From Fistulifera solaris (lineage: Eukaryota; Bacillariophyta; Bacillariophyceae; Naviculales; Stauroneidaceae), in the NCBI GenBank assembly GCA_030295235.1, contig AP026129.1:558001-622000 (forward strand): DNA of 64,000 bases. The letters are read 5' to 3'. A program made the position numbers and the translations under genes. Below the pieces are notes generated by a model. It saw nothing but the letters and a program-made list of their open reading frames with translations. It made no database searches and had not been told where the DNA came from. This document shows, piece by piece, positions 1 through 11,028 of this stretch; the first letter of the stretch is position 1; every line of letters begins with the position of its first letter.

Positions 1-840
1 AATCGGGATTCCCCACTTGTTCGAATAATAAGATCGGGATCAGGAAGATGCCGTGTCGATAAGGCAGATGTAAAAGGTCTTCTGTGATGTCATCTGGTTG
101 CAGCAAGCCAACTTGAACTTGTCGAGCCAACTGTTGTGCAGCCTGTACCAGATCTTTTCGACCACCATAATTGATCGCCAAGTTCAGAGTAAATCGTTTT
201 GTTGAGTGTGTTGAATCAGCCAAGCTGCTCGTCGCCAATGTTCCCTCTTGTAGACGCTCTAATGCCTTTACCAGACTCGTCGGAATACGCTCGTCGTTTA
301 AATTTCCCAAAACTGTAATTCGAATTTGCTCCCGACACGCCTTGTCGTAAAAATCATGCGCGGTCTGCTCCATGACACGAAAGACGGAGCTCACTTCTTG
401 CGGTGATCGGTTCCAATTTTCGGTGGAAAAGGCAAACATTGTACAACATTCGACCCCATGTTCTCGCAATACGGGTAGGGTATTAATTAAACGTTGGGCG
501 CCTTGTCGGTGACCGGAAATAACACTTTGATTGTTTTGCTGAGCCCATCGCGCGTTTCCGTCACAAATGAAGGCAACGTGTTTGGGACTTTTCGTGGGTT
601 CAAAATGTTGAGTTTCTTCGATCAATCTCAGATCTTCACCATTAGCAGAGCGAACTGTTTGATGATCGTTCAATGTCGACGACGAGGTGAAGGTTGACTT
701 TGAAAAAGAACATAGTTGACCGCCAAGTTGACTGCCGATTCGAAATGGACGGATCCACGCCACTCCAAGGGAAATTCCCCAGAGAAAGAAAGAAACGAGC
801 CTTGTTCTTCGCCCTCATCCGTCTCGATCTTGTTATCCAT
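1..840 (-). CDS. cis-prenyltransferase (dehydrodolichyl/undecaprenyl diphosphate synthase family), 3' end beyond the window
   Basis: Condenses isopentenyl diphosphate units in the cis configuration to make dolichol-type polyprenyl diphosphates, the lipid carriers for glycosylation, normally at the ER. Read on the minus strand it carries the family signatures in order: HVAFICDGNARWA, a GHRQGAQRL helix, FAFSTENWNRSPQEV, LAINYGGRKDLVQA, then LPDPDLIIRTSGES at the window edge. A hydrophobic stretch precedes the catalytic domain. Two problems exist. The conserved frame changes at the A-run at 72-75; one extra base there restores the family spacing between TEDL and LPDPDL. The catalytic frame has no in-frame ATG upstream. 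The ATG at 838-840 is in another frame, so a 5' intron or another indel is likely and the start is tentative. The family call is firm. Confidence 0.85.
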
Positions 841-1433
841 TTAGCGCCTTTAGAGTGTAACCGCTTGTTCAGTATAGTGTTTGCTATTCAAAATAAGAAA
901 CAAACACATTTTTTTAGAATTTTGTTTAATTGAGGCGTCGCGTTTTCGTACGCGACGATTGTTGGGAGAACTCGCATCAGGCTATGAGCTCGCATGACTC
1001 CCGTTTCTTAGCAGTCATGAGTATCGTTTGCGGACGATAAGCGCAGTACCGGTGTGATCGATTATTTTTCATGAATGAGTATGAAAAGTACCGTACCTTA
1101 TTTTTTCACGATCTCCCCTCGTCACTCGTCACTCGTCACTGTCACTGGATAAAAAGACCTTAAAAAGAAAAAAGTACAATCCAGCGGTCATTCTCAAATT
1201 GGTCATTATTTGCCTCCTCTTGTCTTCCTCCACAACACGTAAAGGATAATCAAGCTCTTGCATTCCAGCTTTGTGCCTCGACCTCCAAGCAAAAGTAATT
1301 AGGAAGAAGAGAGCGAGCGACGATCAAGGAAGATAGTGCACAGGATTTGAAAGGATCGATTCTGCTCGAAGGGATAAAGCACTTTGGATAACAATTCATT
1401 TCGGTCGTTTTGTAATCCAATAAAAATCTCAGA
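841..1433. other. Intergenic region, promoter side of both neighbours
   Basis: No coding sequence is supported. It separates the minus-strand prenyltransferase from the plus-strand LRR gene, so it probably holds both promoters. It contains a GCATGACT...AGTCATGAG inverted motif at 992-1022, one of several in the window, and a small tandem run of CGTCACT units near 1120-1146. Confidence 0.5.
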
Positions 1434-3678
1434 ATGGCCGAAGAGGACTCAAGAAAGTCGCAGTACCAGCGCAAGCTTGCTCGTCAACGTCAATTGGAGT
1501 TGATGGAAGCAGCAGCGATGGGAACCGTCCCCCTCGATGCAGCTTGATTTGGGATCGGGCGGCATCCGCTCGCGTGGTGGAAAAAATGGAGACGATCTCA
1601 GTTTCGTAGGAGACGAGCATCAACCAGTTGTTTACAGTCCGAGCAACAAGCGCACCAGTTTGCGATTCTCTCCGAATAACTCGCCGACTGGTAGCGGCAA
1701 AGCCACATCCAATCCTTTTAAATCGCGCAGCGCGGAAGATGCTTTCTCGATCAACCTGATGGATCACGATGCCGGAGTCTATCGAGAAGATAAGCCGCGA
1801 GGATCCATTTTCAATACCATAAGGAGCATGTTACAGTTTCCTTCGGCTCAGAAGAAAGAACCCAAAATCTCGGAAACGATCAATCTGCACGATATGGAGG
1901 AGACGGACGCAGAAATTGACTACTTGGGAACGAAGCCGGACTGGTTGAAAGGCCGACGCGACGAAAGCCGTCGTGCTAGTCCCATGGCAGCGCTTTCAGT
2001 TGGCTGTGGTCGACTCTGTGCTGGTTTTCTCTACCAGCTTCAGCAAACCTGGACACAACCGCGCCGTCGTCGCTTGCTGTTCATGGCCTTGTTCTGTACT
2101 GCTATTGTCGTCCTGACCTTCGTTTTGATGCACACCGACAATCCAGCATCAAAATACTATCATCATTTCGTCACGGAGCCTTACTTGAGAGCACAGAATA
2201 CGGCGCGGTTCAACGAAATCATGGACACCATCGTCATGGCCTCCGTTAGTCACACCAGTGTCTTTCAAGATTTACTGAGTCCAGAGTACCATGCGTTGCG
2301 ATGGATCGCATACTCGGACGAAGCCAAGCTGGATCCGGCGGACCCTATGCTATTGCAGCGCTATGCATTGGCGGTCATCTTCTACAACTCTTTCATTACC
2401 TTCGAAACTACCGCCGGACGCCAGCAGCCCGTCATTATCGGCGACAAGCAATGGGAAGGAGTGCCCAATCCTGGTTGGGTTCGCAAGGACTACTGGATGA
2501 CCGAAAAAGGGCATTGTATGTGGTTCGGTATAACGTGTACGCCAAATGACGAGGGTGAAAATCACTACGATGCGAACGCCCCCGTCGTGTCATTGAATCT
2601 CACCAAGAACCACGTGCTAGGGCCTTTGCCCCCTGAATTGAAAGCTCTGGAGAGTTTGGAGAGCTTGGATCTGAGCCACAACAAAGTCGAAGGGTCGATT
2701 CCTTGGCAAGTTGGGAAAATGTTTCACCTCAAGACTCTTTACTTGCATCAAAACACCATTTCCGGATCACTTCCCGGGGAAATTGGGTTTTGGGAAGGAA
2801 TGCAGGATCTCAAGCTCGGGAACAATATTCTAAAGGGAAGCATTCCGTCGGAACTGAATCGCTTGTACAATCTGGAAAAGTTGGCTTTAGATCATAACCA
2901 GTTCACGGGTCAGATTCCCATCGTGAAGTCGCTGACTAAACTCGAGCAGCTTTATCTTGACAACAACAAATTTGCTGGCAATTTCCCGTTCACGCTCATC
3001 TTCTTGACGAATCTTTTGGAATTAAACATGAATGATAACCATCTAACAGGGACGCTTCCGCCCGAGCTCGAAAATCTACGCCACTTGCGAAACTTGCATT
3101 TGCAAAATAACAAGCTGCACGGTAAAATTCCGGATACCATCTTTACGAGAATGCTTCACTTGGCCGAAATCACGTTGGAGAATAACGCGCTGACGGGGGA
3201 TCTGCCCGAAGATATGGGTTCCGAGCGACTTTTGCGAGTTGTTCGCTTCAATAACAATCAATTATCGGGATCCATTCCTATCACGTGGGATCAGATGGTA
3301 GCGGTTGAAATTCTACACTTGCATGAAAACAAACTAAAGGGAACCTTACCCCCGGTGATCGGTAATATGACGGCGCTTCAAGAGCTCTATCTTAACAACA
3401 ACCAGTTGACTGGTATGATTCCCGAAGAAATCGGACAAGCAACGAACTTAAAGAGCCTTTTTATGGAGCACAACCAAATCGGTGGGCGTGTTCCGACGTC
3501 TATGGGCAAGCTGGAGAATTTGCGGACTCTGCGTATGTTTGATAACAAGATCAGAGGTTTCGTGCCGGATGAGGTTTGTGACCTCTCTAACTTTCACAAG
3601 CTGACTACTTTTTCCGCGGATTGTGCTCCATTTGTGGGTATCATCATGAAATGCGAGTGCTGCACAAAGTGCTACTGA
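1434..3678 (+). CDS. Type II membrane leucine-rich-repeat protein
   Basis: A single-pass membrane protein with an extracellular LRR domain, probably for recognition or adhesion; no ligand can be inferred. The cytosolic N-terminal part is about 200 residues, followed by a basic stop-transfer and a membrane segment (LLFMALFCTAIVVLTFVLM). Next comes a diatom LRR cap region with HCMWFGITC, then about 12 plant-type repeats (LxxLxxLxLxxNxLxGxIP), and a Cys-rich tail CECCTKCY. An ATG at 1434 opens a frame (MAEEDSRKSQYQRKLARQRQ) that changes at the C-run at 1529-1533; the long frame then continues from 1537. One base fewer in that run joins them smoothly, so I take 1434 as the start. The conservative alternative is 1537. 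A similar architecture with introns lies at 58667-60301. Confidence 0.85.
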
Positions 3679-6077
3679 ACCTCGTAGGCAATCATTACGC
3701 GTAATTCTCAAGTTGTTACGAATAAACGAGTCGTCAACTCACTCCTAGAAAACGACGCTGGCGCGTGTAGAAGACTGCTATCGTCGCCATGAATACATGA
3801 GCCAAGGCAAATAGTTCTGCTTGGCTTTATCATCCCGAAAACCAGTTTAGTTTTATCTGTATGATCTATGACCCTAGCTTTTCAGAAGATGTATAGATTC
3901 GTACTCAGTAACGCAGGACGAAGTTCACATTAAGCGTGAGCAACCTACTGGGTTGTGATCTAACCGATCTTCAGCGCAGACTTTTGTCAAGAGACGACAA
4001 ACTGTCGACATTAAAGCTGGAGGACTGAGTCATACAACTTCTAAGGATTCGAAAGGAGCAATATGTTCAATGTTAAAACTATTGATCGAGCGATATCTTA
4101 ATATGCTAAATTGCGAAAGCAGCGCAGCTCGTGTGAAATAGGTCGTGGATCTGGCTGAAGGTGACAACACGCCGAGCAGTGATTCACGACTAGCTAGCAC
4201 TGCGGCTTGTCGGCATATCAACATCGACGAAGTCTATTGACTCCGTCAGTTCAAGCGCTTGATTGATGATGGAAATCAGATGAGTTCTATGCTCATTCCC
4301 TGTACGAGGTCGCGACGGAACCGAATTCATGGTCACTGAGCCACGCCTCGAAAGGGTGAGATCATTGCGGAACATGAGGTATCTGAAATGGTGTAAGGAT
4401 GACTGGGCTTCGGTGCCGTTTCTCGCGGCTGAACGCAGAGATGCCTCGCCTAGTGTTGTAAGAGTATCATGAGCTCTGCAAAAAGACATTGTTATCAGAT
4501 GGAATTGTTAAAAACTTGTTTGATGTGTTGTTTCTATAAGAAGGCAGAGTGGAGCGGCGGACGTGGACTACGTCGTGAGTCGAGAAGATTCGGTCCAAGA
4601 TGCATCAATGTCGGTCATGCAATGCAGACCCGCAGAGCAGAGCCCTTTACGGATGCGGTACTTGATGACACTTAGACCCTCATAGGATGGGAAAAGAGAA
4701 AATGTTGAAACAGGCAAGGAAAGGGAAATCATTATTTACTTGTAGCCGTTAGCAGGTACTTGTAGCAGTTAGCAGTGATCAGTGATAACATCATATTTAC
4801 GATCACAGATCAGACATCAGTAACTTGAAGCTCGTAGCTCGCAATTTGCTTTTCCGAGGCTGCAGCCCGCAGCGTCAGCATTAGCTTGTGGATGGTCTAG
4901 GCTCTCATAGTGTCCAGCTTATTCTTTACGCGTTCCCTATGGCGTGGAGCCTGGAATGGCGTGTGACGAGTGATTGGCTATGTCATTATTTTTCATCTTA
5001 AGGTTGTTCGTTGTTTAGATCTTGACGTCTGGGTGGGAGTGAGAGGTGGGAGATATGCGATGTCTGGATCGGAAAATGTTTCCGGTTTCCGAGACATTCC
5101 ATTCCCACTTACTGCATTGTCTCATGTCTCATGGCATCATGCGTCTTGGCGTGGTTCGTGGTTTGCTGGTGGCTGGTGGCTGTTGGTACCACCTGCCCAT
5201 CCTACGCTGTCTATGTACAAAATCAGTCACATCCTTCTACTTGTACTTGTACTCTGTAAATACAGCTGTCGACGGCCCAAGACCGGGCTACATGCTACAT
5301 CATTAGCTTCGCTCGAACCTTGAAGTTTGAAAACGGTAGTTTCAAGTTTCAAATTCAAGGTCCCTCACTTTTCAACGATCTTTCACGGAAGGTTGACCTC
5401 AGGACCGCAGGCATTTCTCATTCTATCTTGTCATGATTCATGATTTTACCATTTTACCTCTGTTTTTACTTTTAGCAAACACCGAGTTATCCACTTGAAG
5501 GTCTGGTTGAATGTTCCCAGAGGTCCACACTCCGCATGTCTTCACACTGGGTTATTTTCAAAAGCAGAGTTGGACGAAAAAGCAACGTCAGACATTGTTG
5601 CCTGCTTGTCAAAATGAGAAGACCGCTATCTAAGAATTGGCAGAGAATGCGAGCAAGATATCGAAGGCTATAGTTGTAAGCTAGACCCATTGCGACTTAG
5701 ATTCAACGTTAGGTTTGTTCAGGAACACTTGTACTCGGTAATTTTTATCGGTTCACGGTCGCCCGAAACACCCTTTGCTTTGCTTGGCGTGACATGCACG
5801 TTTGTTGTTCGTGATTGCAATCCAGTCATGAAGCTGATGATACACTGAAGACGATACTACGAGGTTGCTTCTGAACAATAACCTTAAACCTAATAGTACT
5901 TGAATAAGGCCGTCTAGAAAGTTTTGGCCCTTCCTCTTCTTTAAAAATGAAACTGGTACGGAGTTAATGATAATGATTGATATTCATATTGCATATTGGT
6001 TACTCTTTTATTGTTTTCAATCATCAGCGCGCGTAAGATCAAAAGGACAAGGAGTATCTGTTTGCGGCTATCAACGA
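3679..6077. other. Gene-poor intergenic stretch
   Basis: Only short overlapping open frames are present on both strands, with no recognisable domain and no consistent codon pattern. A minus-strand frame at 4030-4489 is the longest candidate but has no recognisable features. A small repeat of an ACTTGTAGC-GTTAGCAG unit occurs near 4738-4774. I cannot support a gene here. Confidence 0.4.
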
Positions 6078-6645
6078 ACCGAATGGAAGATAATTACAAT
6101 CACGAAGACAACGACTGGATTAACGATCGCCAAGCCTAAACAGAACCGTGTGGCGCGTTCGCAGCCACTTCCTGACTGATTTCAATCTCTAGAAGCACTC
6201 AGCAAAGAAACACAGTTCGATCCGTACGTTTTGATACTAATGGGGCTTCCAAGGCCGAAAAGTCGACTATTGCCGATAAACTACAAGTACTAGAACCATG
6301 GAGATGCGCTTGAATCAAGACACACTAAAACATCGAAAAGCGTGTCTACGAGTCGCCAAGGAGGCTCTAAGCGAAAATAAATGTTCAATCATAGATCGAT
6401 GTCACGTACAAATTTTGAACCGTAAGCCGTTCTACGAATTGACCGAATTGTTTCACGTTCCTGTCGATCTATTGAGCATTGATGCTCCACACTTCGTTTG
6501 CTTGGAACACCGTCGACAGCGACAAAATCAACCCACACTTTCGCCACATAGTGCCTGTTGGATTATAAAAGGCTTCCAAAACGACTGGGAATTGCCGGGA
6601 GACAATGAAAAGATACGACAAATAAGGACGATTTTGAGGGATTGA
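6078..6645 (+). pseudogene. Degenerate copy of the P-loop kinase gene at 7292
   Basis: This stretch aligns by eye with the downstream kinase gene over its whole length. It runs from a relic of the N-terminal start through the region matching PYVLMLMGLP to the C-terminal DWELPG. The body of the protein is still readable from about 6298 (SENKCSIIDRCHVQ, RKPFYELTELFHVPVD). The nucleotide-binding loop is destroyed: the copy reads GLPRPKSRL where the intact gene has GLPGSGKST, and the frame is lost just after it. The C-terminal end stops early at RTILRD. It is therefore a dead tandem duplicate, or at best a fragment without ATP binding. Confidence 0.75.
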
Positions 6646-7158
6646 TGATCCCCGATTTCCGGGATTGTTTCGGCATTTCCTTTGAAGTCGACCGTTAAAA
6701 GGCTTTTTATGGGTGCTTGACCAAGGTAGCAATGCAACCTAGTCGTTCTTATGAGGACAAGTGCGGCCAATCGTGGTGAGTTGAAGTGGGCATTTGATGA
6801 TGACCTAAAAGCGAGTCCACAGAGCTTGGCAAAAGAATAGATGTCCAGATGCAGCAAAAATTCTCTCCAGCAGACTACAGGAAAAGTCGATTTTATGACA
6901 TGACAATTGCTAGCTATGCTGATGCTTTTTATGAAACCGTTTTGCGAACAACCAGCGAGAGGCGATGTGCTTTCTAAATGGACGAACGCTGAAAATCTTG
7001 CAGCTTCTTTCCACTTTAGCTTGTGTCGCTGTTTTGGAACCTTTCATGCTGCTGCACGCTTCGTATCATGGAAAGCTAAAAGAGCCCTAGCTAGTTGTCA
7101 GTGCGACGCACGCCTTAACCGTTTTGAGGAACGCTAAGGAACGGCATAATGTTTTTCT

Positions 7159-7186
7159 GACCAGGTTCTCGAATCGAGAACTGGTC
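7159..7186. repeat. Near-perfect inverted repeat (hairpin)
   Basis: GACCAGGTTCTCGA is followed at once by the complementary TCGAGAACTGGTC, with a single bulged base. It lies between the kinase pseudogene and the intact kinase gene, about 105 bp before the ATG. It could be an operator-like site, a hairpin in the 5' untranslated RNA, or a trace of transposon excision. Confidence 0.6.
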
Positions 7187-7291
7187 AAAAGGCAATAAAA
7201 AAAATCTATCGTCTATTGTTCATGCGACATGCGGAAATAATTCGGAGTTCAAAAACCAAAGTTGCGCATATGGTAGCTATCATTGACTAGA

Positions 7292-7870
7292 ATGGAAGGG
7301 ACCAGTAGTTACAAAAACGAGGGCTTGCAAAGTGTTTCCGACTTGAAGAAAATCGGTGAGTTGCAGCATCAGCAGCTTCCAGAATGGTTTCAGACCTTAA
7401 AAATTCCCAGTCAAACAAACTTCGAGCCATACGTTCTGATGCTTATGGGATTGCCAGGTTCTGGTAAGTCGACAATTGCCGAAAAGTTAGTGGACGTCAA
7501 CCAGGATACACTTGGGGATCGACGTGCGTGTCTGAAACTCGCCGAGCAAGTTCTGAGTGAGAACAAGTGCCCCATCATCGATCGATGCCATGCCTCATTA
7601 AAGAATCGCAAGCCATTCTACGAGCTCGCCCAATCCTTGCACGTTCCTGTAGATATTCTTATTCTAGACGCCACGTACACTGTTTGTGTGCAACGATGTC
7701 ACGAGCGGCATGATCATCCTACGGTATTGTCAGACGAGGCAAGCAAGATTGTGGGATGCGTGCGCAAGGACTGGAAACTACCGGGAAAGAATGACAATGT
7801 ACGACACGTATGGACTGTCTCTGGAATAGAAGACGCCAAACTTCCCAAATTGTTCCGGGGCTTGCTGTGA
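7292..7870 (+). CDS. AAA_33 / polynucleotide-kinase-like P-loop kinase
   Basis: A small P-loop NTPase of about 192 residues. It has a clear Walker A (GLPGSGKST) near residue 55, followed by a DRCHASLKNRKPFYELA segment, then VPVDILILDATYTVCVQRCHERHDHPT, which matches the region of PNKP/AAA_33 kinases where a base-contacting strand leads into an arginine-rich lid. The family phosphorylates nucleic-acid 5' ends or small substrates; the actual substrate cannot be told. The open frame extends upstream to a TTG at 7283, but the first ATG is at 7292 and is preferred. It is the intact member of a tandem pair with the relic at 6078-6645. No signal peptide is visible, so it is probably cytosolic or nuclear. 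Confidence 0.75.
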   Translation: MEGTSSYKNEGLQSVSDLKKIGELQHQQLPEWFQTLKIPSQTNFEPYVLMLMGLPGSGKSTIAEKLVDVNQDTLGDRRACLKLAEQVLSENKCPIIDRCHASLKNRKPFYELAQSLHVPVDILILDATYTVCVQRCHERHDHPTVLSDEASKIVGCVRKDWKLPGKNDNVRHVWTVSGIEDAKLPKLFRGLL

Positions 7871-8351
7871 ATCGAATCCTAGACAAAGACTCTGTCGTAA
7901 TTATCCACATGGTTTCGTAATATATTGCCAAGTATAAATAAACTTAGTTATTGGTGTCTTGACGGCGGTGATCTTTTGTTGCATGTCTGTTACGGTTGCA
8001 TTATTGGTCTTTAAAGAACAGTACGTAGTTTTACGGAGCTGCGGGAGCTGGAAAAGTTAACTGGATGCATTCATAATTAGCAAAATTGTCCAAATGCAGC
8101 GTCAAACATGATAATAAGAACGATAAGCTCATGCTCCCGTTTTAGACCTTATACTATACTTTGTGCATTTCGATCAAGAAATAGCCAGCAGCAGATCATC
8201 TCATCCATTTTTCGGGACCGGAAAATTACTGAGTCACGATAACGTGACTCCTTCATTTTATCGGATGCACAGAGCACCACTACGCACAAACATGGCCAAC
8301 ATAAAAAATCCTTCGGTCTTAAAATTGTCAGTTCTGTTTTCTTATAAAACA

Positions 8352-11028
8352 ATGAAAAGCTTTGTTAAAACGTTGCTAGTAGTAATTCTGTCACACTCCT
8401 TCGCTCAAGCGGCCTCCTCTGTCGGCACTTTGAACGAGACAGAACTGGATTGTCAAGTCCGCACCTTGACGTTTCGTTACAGTCAATTTCTGCAGCCGTG
8501 GCGGTCGGATGAGGATCCATTGTGGCAGACTGTTTACGATGCTCTGGAATTGGATCGTTTGTGTCACATTTCCTTTCCGGAGATGAAACTGCAGCCGAAA
8601 TTAGCAAAGGCGAAAATGCAGCGACAGCAAAAGCTACAGCAAGAAACGCCTTGTGCGACAGCGCATTGTATCTTTGTCGACCCGATCGCGAAAAATGACA
8701 ATTTGGCTGGTTTAAAAGGCTCAATCACTCGACCTTATGCGACACTAGCGGAAGCCTTGCAGGCGGCTCGTGTCATTGATCAATTGCATCAGACGACAAT
8801 CTTCCTTCGACAAGGCGTACACGAATTGAAAGACACCATCCACTTAGAACGAAAGGATTCAGGCTTACGAATACAAGGTTATCCCGGAGAAAATGTTTGG
8901 ATATCCGGAGCGGTGACACTACCGTCGGACCTGTCGTGGCAGCAATGGCATCAAAATCCACAAGTTTATTGGGCTAATTTAACTACCTTGCTGCAAGGGC
9001 GTCTCTTGCCGCATCTGCCGTCACTCTACGCTTCCGATGCCCGTTACGTTCGGGCCCGCTACCCGAATGGAAACCCTGAAACAGCGCAATGGGGATACAG
9101 TTCACCAGATAGGTACAAATACTCATTGAAAGCTGATGATGTAGTGGAATGGCACCGACCTCCACCGGGCGAGATTCCTACCTTTACTGTGGTGGATTTC
9201 AAAACAAATCCTCCGCCGGGCACTACCATGAAAAACGATTCAACCCATTTTAATGTGTATAGTACTGGTGAAGGCGGAGCATGTTCTGCCGTTTGGGGCA
9301 ATGCTCCTAATTATTGGTGCAGCAATGCTTCAAGCGGGGGGTGGGCTGAGCTCGAACGGGAATGTGCTGTTACAGGGCAAGTACAGATACCCTACGGTTT
9401 GACGTACAACGAAACGTCAACTATAGGTCAAAAGCTGAATGCTTATCTTCGGAATAACAGCGAGCCGAGTCGTGCCGTTGGTGGGATCATTCATGCGTGG
9501 CACTCACAGAGTTGGGCCATGCATATGTTTGAGATCGATCAACACGATGCGAATGCAAGTTTGTATTTTTCGCCGGGCTCTGGAAGTCAGGGGAGCTCGC
9601 AATTGGTGTCGATGCGACCAATGCGGTTATGCTGCGCACTGGTGTGGGCAGTATCAAGACCCACCCTGGAACGATACGCGCTTGATCTCTGGTACATGGA
9701 TGTTGGAAAATGTCTTGCCAGAATTGGACTTCCCAGGCGAGTATTACTGGGATCCGGTGCGACACCTACTTTATGTTTATCCCAACAATACCGATATGTG
9801 GGATGACTTACATTTCGCCGTGCTGGAAAACTTGGTCGTTATTGATGGTGCTATATCGATCACGCTACAAGACATCGGCTTTCGACATAGCGCCGCAACG
9901 TACGTGTCTCGCGAGTGGTCCCCTCCCAGTGGTGGTGATTGGTCTATGCATCGCGGTGGTGCTGTTTGGATTCGCAACTCGGAAAACATTACCATCGATA
10001 GCTGTCTTTTCACTCGTTTGGATGGTACAGGCGTCTTCTTGTCGAACTATACACGGCGTATAAGCATTCAGCATTCCGAGTTTGCCTGGATAGGCGAAAG
10101 TGCCATTGCTACGCTGGGTCAAACAGATGGATACAATGCCACACGCCAGCAGTTCCCTCTTGCAACGAGAATAGAAGGCAATGTGATGCGAGAGTTGGGT
10201 ATTTACCAAAAACAATCGTCCGCAGTTGGTCACACGTTGGCTGCAAACTCAGTTATCCAAAATAACATTATCTTCAATACAGCCCGCGCCGGCATCAATT
10301 TCAATGAGTTCATGGGTGGTGGTGATGCAGTTTTGAGAAATGTGTTGTGGAACACCTGTCGCGAATCAGGTGACCATGGTCCTATTAACAGTTGGGATAG
10401 GCAACAATATTGGTATGGGAACGAATCGTGGCAGCAGCAGCGCCGGACCATCGCCTTCAACTTGATCGTGGCGAACTATGGCGCATCCGAAGGTGTCGAT
10501 AATGATGATGGTAGCAGTTGGTATCACGTTGCGCACAATGTATTTCACCAGGCAGAAGGATTCAAAATGGATTACGGTGGACACGATAGCATATTCGAGA
10601 AAAACACGGTAATTGCGTATCCCCACAAGCGACCGCGCGGAAGTGGGCCTAAGTGCGTGGCATTTGATTCATTTCTCTTTGGACATGGTCATATCGTGAA
10701 AGATAACATTTGCATCGTTCCCAACCAAGGACCGGAGCAGGCTTTAGTGCAACTAGCCGAATGTGACAATTTCTACGGAATATTAAAAAGGAACACTTAC
10801 TATACGCCTTCGGGACAGGCTTATTTGAAATGCAATTGGAATTCAAACGAGGCAGCAATTTCGTTAAACGACGCATCACTTCGTTTTGGCATAGAAGAGG
10901 GATCAAAAGTTCACAAGACACCTAAGATCGAAGAGATAATGGCTTTGATAATCGCAACGCTCTTTCCATCTCATGATGCCGACAACATCGACATGATGCT
11001 CTATACTGGAGCAACTGCAACGGAGTAA
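8352..11028 (+). CDS. Secreted right-handed beta-helix protein, polysaccharide-lyase-like
   Basis: A large extracellular protein of about 890 residues. The ATG at 8352 begins a signal peptide (MKSFVKTLLVVILSHSFAQA). After it come a short N-terminal region, then GSITRPYATLAEALQAAR, the typical opening of pectate-lyase-superfold beta-helix proteins. The helix repeats run to the C-terminus, with many N-glycosylation sequons and several Cys pairs (WCRCDQCGYAAHWCG). The family includes pectin or alginate lyases and epimerases, so a role in cell-coat or external polysaccharide is likely but unproven. The frame shifts once at the G-run at 9590-9593; one base fewer joins GSGSQ to GARNWCRC. The open frame extends upstream of 8352 only from a GTG and is not preferred. 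Confidence 0.8.

Noticed and set aside
1122-1146. Short CGTCACT tandem run before the LRR gene
   Set aside because: Only three or four units; too short to treat as more than local slippage.
4030-4489. Overlapping minus-strand frames in the first gene-poor stretch
   Set aside because: They overlap in different frames, have no recognisable domain, and neither joins to the other by an evident splice or single indel.
9487-10626. Several antisense frames of 80-120 codons inside the beta-helix gene
   Set aside because: They are shadows of a long conserved coding frame on the other strand.
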